DNA from: Amycolatopsis sp.
GTDB lineage: Bacteria; Actinomycetota; Actinomycetes; Mycobacteriales; Pseudonocardiaceae
Length of the DNA: 64,000 bases
Direction: 5' to 3'
Assembly: GCF_025464955.1 (NCBI RefSeq)
Contig: NZ_JAODNM010000094.1
Location: forward strand, 1-64,000
Below, one piece after another: positions 62,877-64,000 of the stretch. The notes below the pieces were generated by a model. The model did no database searches, was not told the DNA's origin, and saw nothing but the letters and a program-made list of their open reading frames with translations. Position 1 is the stretch's first letter. Every line of letters starts with the position of its first letter. Position numbers and translations under genes: made by a program.

Positions 62877-64000
62877 GTGAGTTCACCCACCCGATCGGGC
62901 GATGCCGGAGCTGCGGTCCCGCTGCAGCCCGGCCTCGAGCGGAAGATCGGTCCGTTCCAGGCAATTGCCATCAACATGACGCAAATGTGCGGGATCGGCC
63001 CATTCGTCACCATGCCCTTGATGGTGGCGGCACTGGGCGGCGCCCAGGCCATGTTCGGCTGGATCATCGGCGCGATCGTGGTGCTCGCAGACGGCCTGAT
63101 CTGGGCCGAGCTCGGCGCCGCGATGCCGGGCGCCGGCGGCACCTACATCTACCTGCGGGAGGCCTTCCAGTACCGGACGGGCAAGCTGATGCCGTTCCTG
63201 TTCGTGTGGAGCGCGGTGCTGTTCATCCCGCTGATCATGTCCTCGGGCATCATCGGCCTGGTCAACTACCTCGGCTACGTCGTTCCCGGAATGGCGAACG
63301 CCGACGGCACCAACACCGGCCTCGGCAAGATCGTCGGCATCGTCATCACCGCGGCGATCATGCTGGCCCTGCTCCGCAAGATCGGCCAGATCAGCAAGCT
63401 GACCACGGTGCTGTTCGGGGTGATGATGTTCGCCATGCTCGCGACCATCGTCGCGGCCTTCACACACTTCAGCGCCCACCAGGCGTTCGCCTTCACCCCC
63501 GGCACCTTCAGCTTCAACGGCGGCTCGTTCTGGCTCGGCCTCGGCGCCGGCCTGTCCATCGCCGTGTACGACTACCTCGGCTACAACACCATCGCCTATC
63601 TCGGCGCCGAGGTCCGCAACCCCGGGCGGACCATGCCGCGGGCGATCATCTTCTCCATCCTCGGCATCATGGGCCTGTACTTCCTCTTCCAGGTCGGCGT
63701 GCTCGGCGCGCTGCCGGTGGACAAGATCACCGGCGCCAGCTCACTGGCCTCGATCGTGCTGGAGCAGTCCTGGGGCGTCCCGGTGGCCAAGGTGATCACC
63801 GTCCTGATCGTGATCGCCGCGATCGGGTCGGTCTTCGCGGGTCTGCTCGGCGGCTCCCGCGTGCCGTTCGAGGCCGCCCGCGACAAGGTGTTCCTCTCGG
63901 CCTTCGGCAAGCTGCACCCCAAGCTCCACCTGCCGACCGCCGGCGTGCTCACCATGGGCGTGATCACCATGGTCGGGTCGCTGTTCTCGATCAACGACGT
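62877..64000 (+). CDS. APC-family amino-acid permease, 3' part missing
   Basis: 374 codons are present from GTG 62877, which follows GGACGGAGG; the gene runs past the right edge. The first helices carry the APC signature (IGPFQAIAINMTQMCGIGPFVTMPLMVAALGGAQAMFGWIIGAIVV, then EMPGAGG-like LGAAMPGAGGTYIYLREAF). About ten membrane segments are visible. AYLGAEVRNPGRTMPRAI is the conserved EE/EV-xNP motif of amino-acid/polyamine permeases. Substrate unknown. Divergent from the ROK regulator, an unusual partner for an amino-acid permease; amino sugars or sugar-derived amines might be sensed. Confidence 0.9.
   Translation, partial: MSSPTRSGDAGAAVPLQPGLERKIGPFQAIAINMTQMCGIGPFVTMPLMVAALGGAQAMFGWIIGAIVVLADGLIWAELGAAMPGAGGTYIYLREAFQYRTGKLMPFLFVWSAVLFIPLIMSSGIIGLVNYLGYVVPGMANADGTNTGLGKIVGIVITAAIMLALLRKIGQISKLTTVLFGVMMFAMLATIVAAFTHFSAHQAFAFTPGTFSFNGGSFWLGLGAGLSIAVYDYLGYNTIAYLGAEVRNPGRTMPRAIIFSILGIMGLYFLFQVGVLGALPVDKITGASSLASIVLEQSWGVPVAKVITVLIVIAAIGSVFAGLLGGSRVPFEAARDKVFLSAFGKLHPKLHLPTAGVLTMGVITMVGSLFSIND

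Overview
The window is a high-GC actinobacterial chromosome segment. Codons end mostly in G/C, GTG and TTG starts are common, genes overlap by ATGA/GTGA, and families such as group 1h NiFe hydrogenase, propane monooxygenase with its own GroEL, ECF42 sigma and SCO6745-like proteins are typical of the phylum. Gene content and the dense intergenic palindromes suggest a Pseudonocardiaceae member, probably Amycolatopsis-like; this genus call is inference and was not tested by search.

Layout. 1-3.5 kb: minus-strand operon for a high-affinity H2-oxidising hydrogenase (hhyS, hhyL cut by the left edge) with a HypC-type chaperone and two SIS-domain proteins, followed by an ArsR regulator. 4-8.3 kb: SCO6745-like protein, ROK regulator, double DUF427 protein, MFS exporter. 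8.4-10.7 kb: alkane hydroxylase operon alkB - rubredoxin - rubredoxin - tetR behind a consensus-like promoter. 10.7-13.2 kb: secreted alpha/beta hydrolase and an aldo/keto reductase. 13.2-24.1 kb: complete propane monooxygenase (prm/mim) locus, with a divergent MimR-type activator, prmABCD, an amidohydrolase, a MIP18-domain protein, an alcohol dehydrogenase and a dedicated GroEL. 24.3-36 kb: MoxR ATPase/VWA pair, alanine-dehydrogenase-fold enzyme, three-gene YbjQ operon, RecQ, PadR, ECF42 sigma factor, DUF899 protein, cytochrome P450. 36.5-43 kb: PadR/ABC/FtsX exporter operon, 2OG-Fe(II) oxygenase, deaminase, WYL regulator. 42.6-56.7 kb: lipid/acyl-CoA catabolism (TetR regulators, SDRs, crotonase, acyl-CoA ligase, phosphotriesterase-like protein, three acyl-CoA dehydrogenases, APH-type kinase, MaoC hydratase, FabG-like reductase). 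56.9-64 kb: J-domain/NERD membrane protein, duplicated SgcJ-like genes around a PadR and an NmrA-like gene, a deletion scar with two broken genes, a second ROK regulator and an amino-acid permease cut by the right edge.

How it works together. The first 24 kb look like a scavenging module: H2, medium-chain alkanes (AlkB plus rubredoxins) and short gaseous alkanes (Prm plus alcohol dehydrogenase) can all feed electrons or carbon. The 42-57 kb block would carry acyl chains onward. Two recurrent palindromes, ACCGAC-TG-GTCGGT at four places and TAAGCG-AG-CGCTTA at three, suggest that two TetR proteins encoded in the block coordinate it.

The most unusual features are non-coding. Several intergenic repeat families sit between genes: 51-nt near-perfect palindromes centred on GCGTTNAACGC, clusters of CGTGGGACTCG, a GCAACTCG hairpin linked to CAAAAGTACAAAAGTG, and a GATAC-AATGATT-GTAC element. 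There are also strong hairpins inside the prm operon and a one-event deletion scar joining the remains of a tetR and an aldo/keto reductase gene. No tRNA, rRNA, CRISPR array or intact insertion sequence was found.
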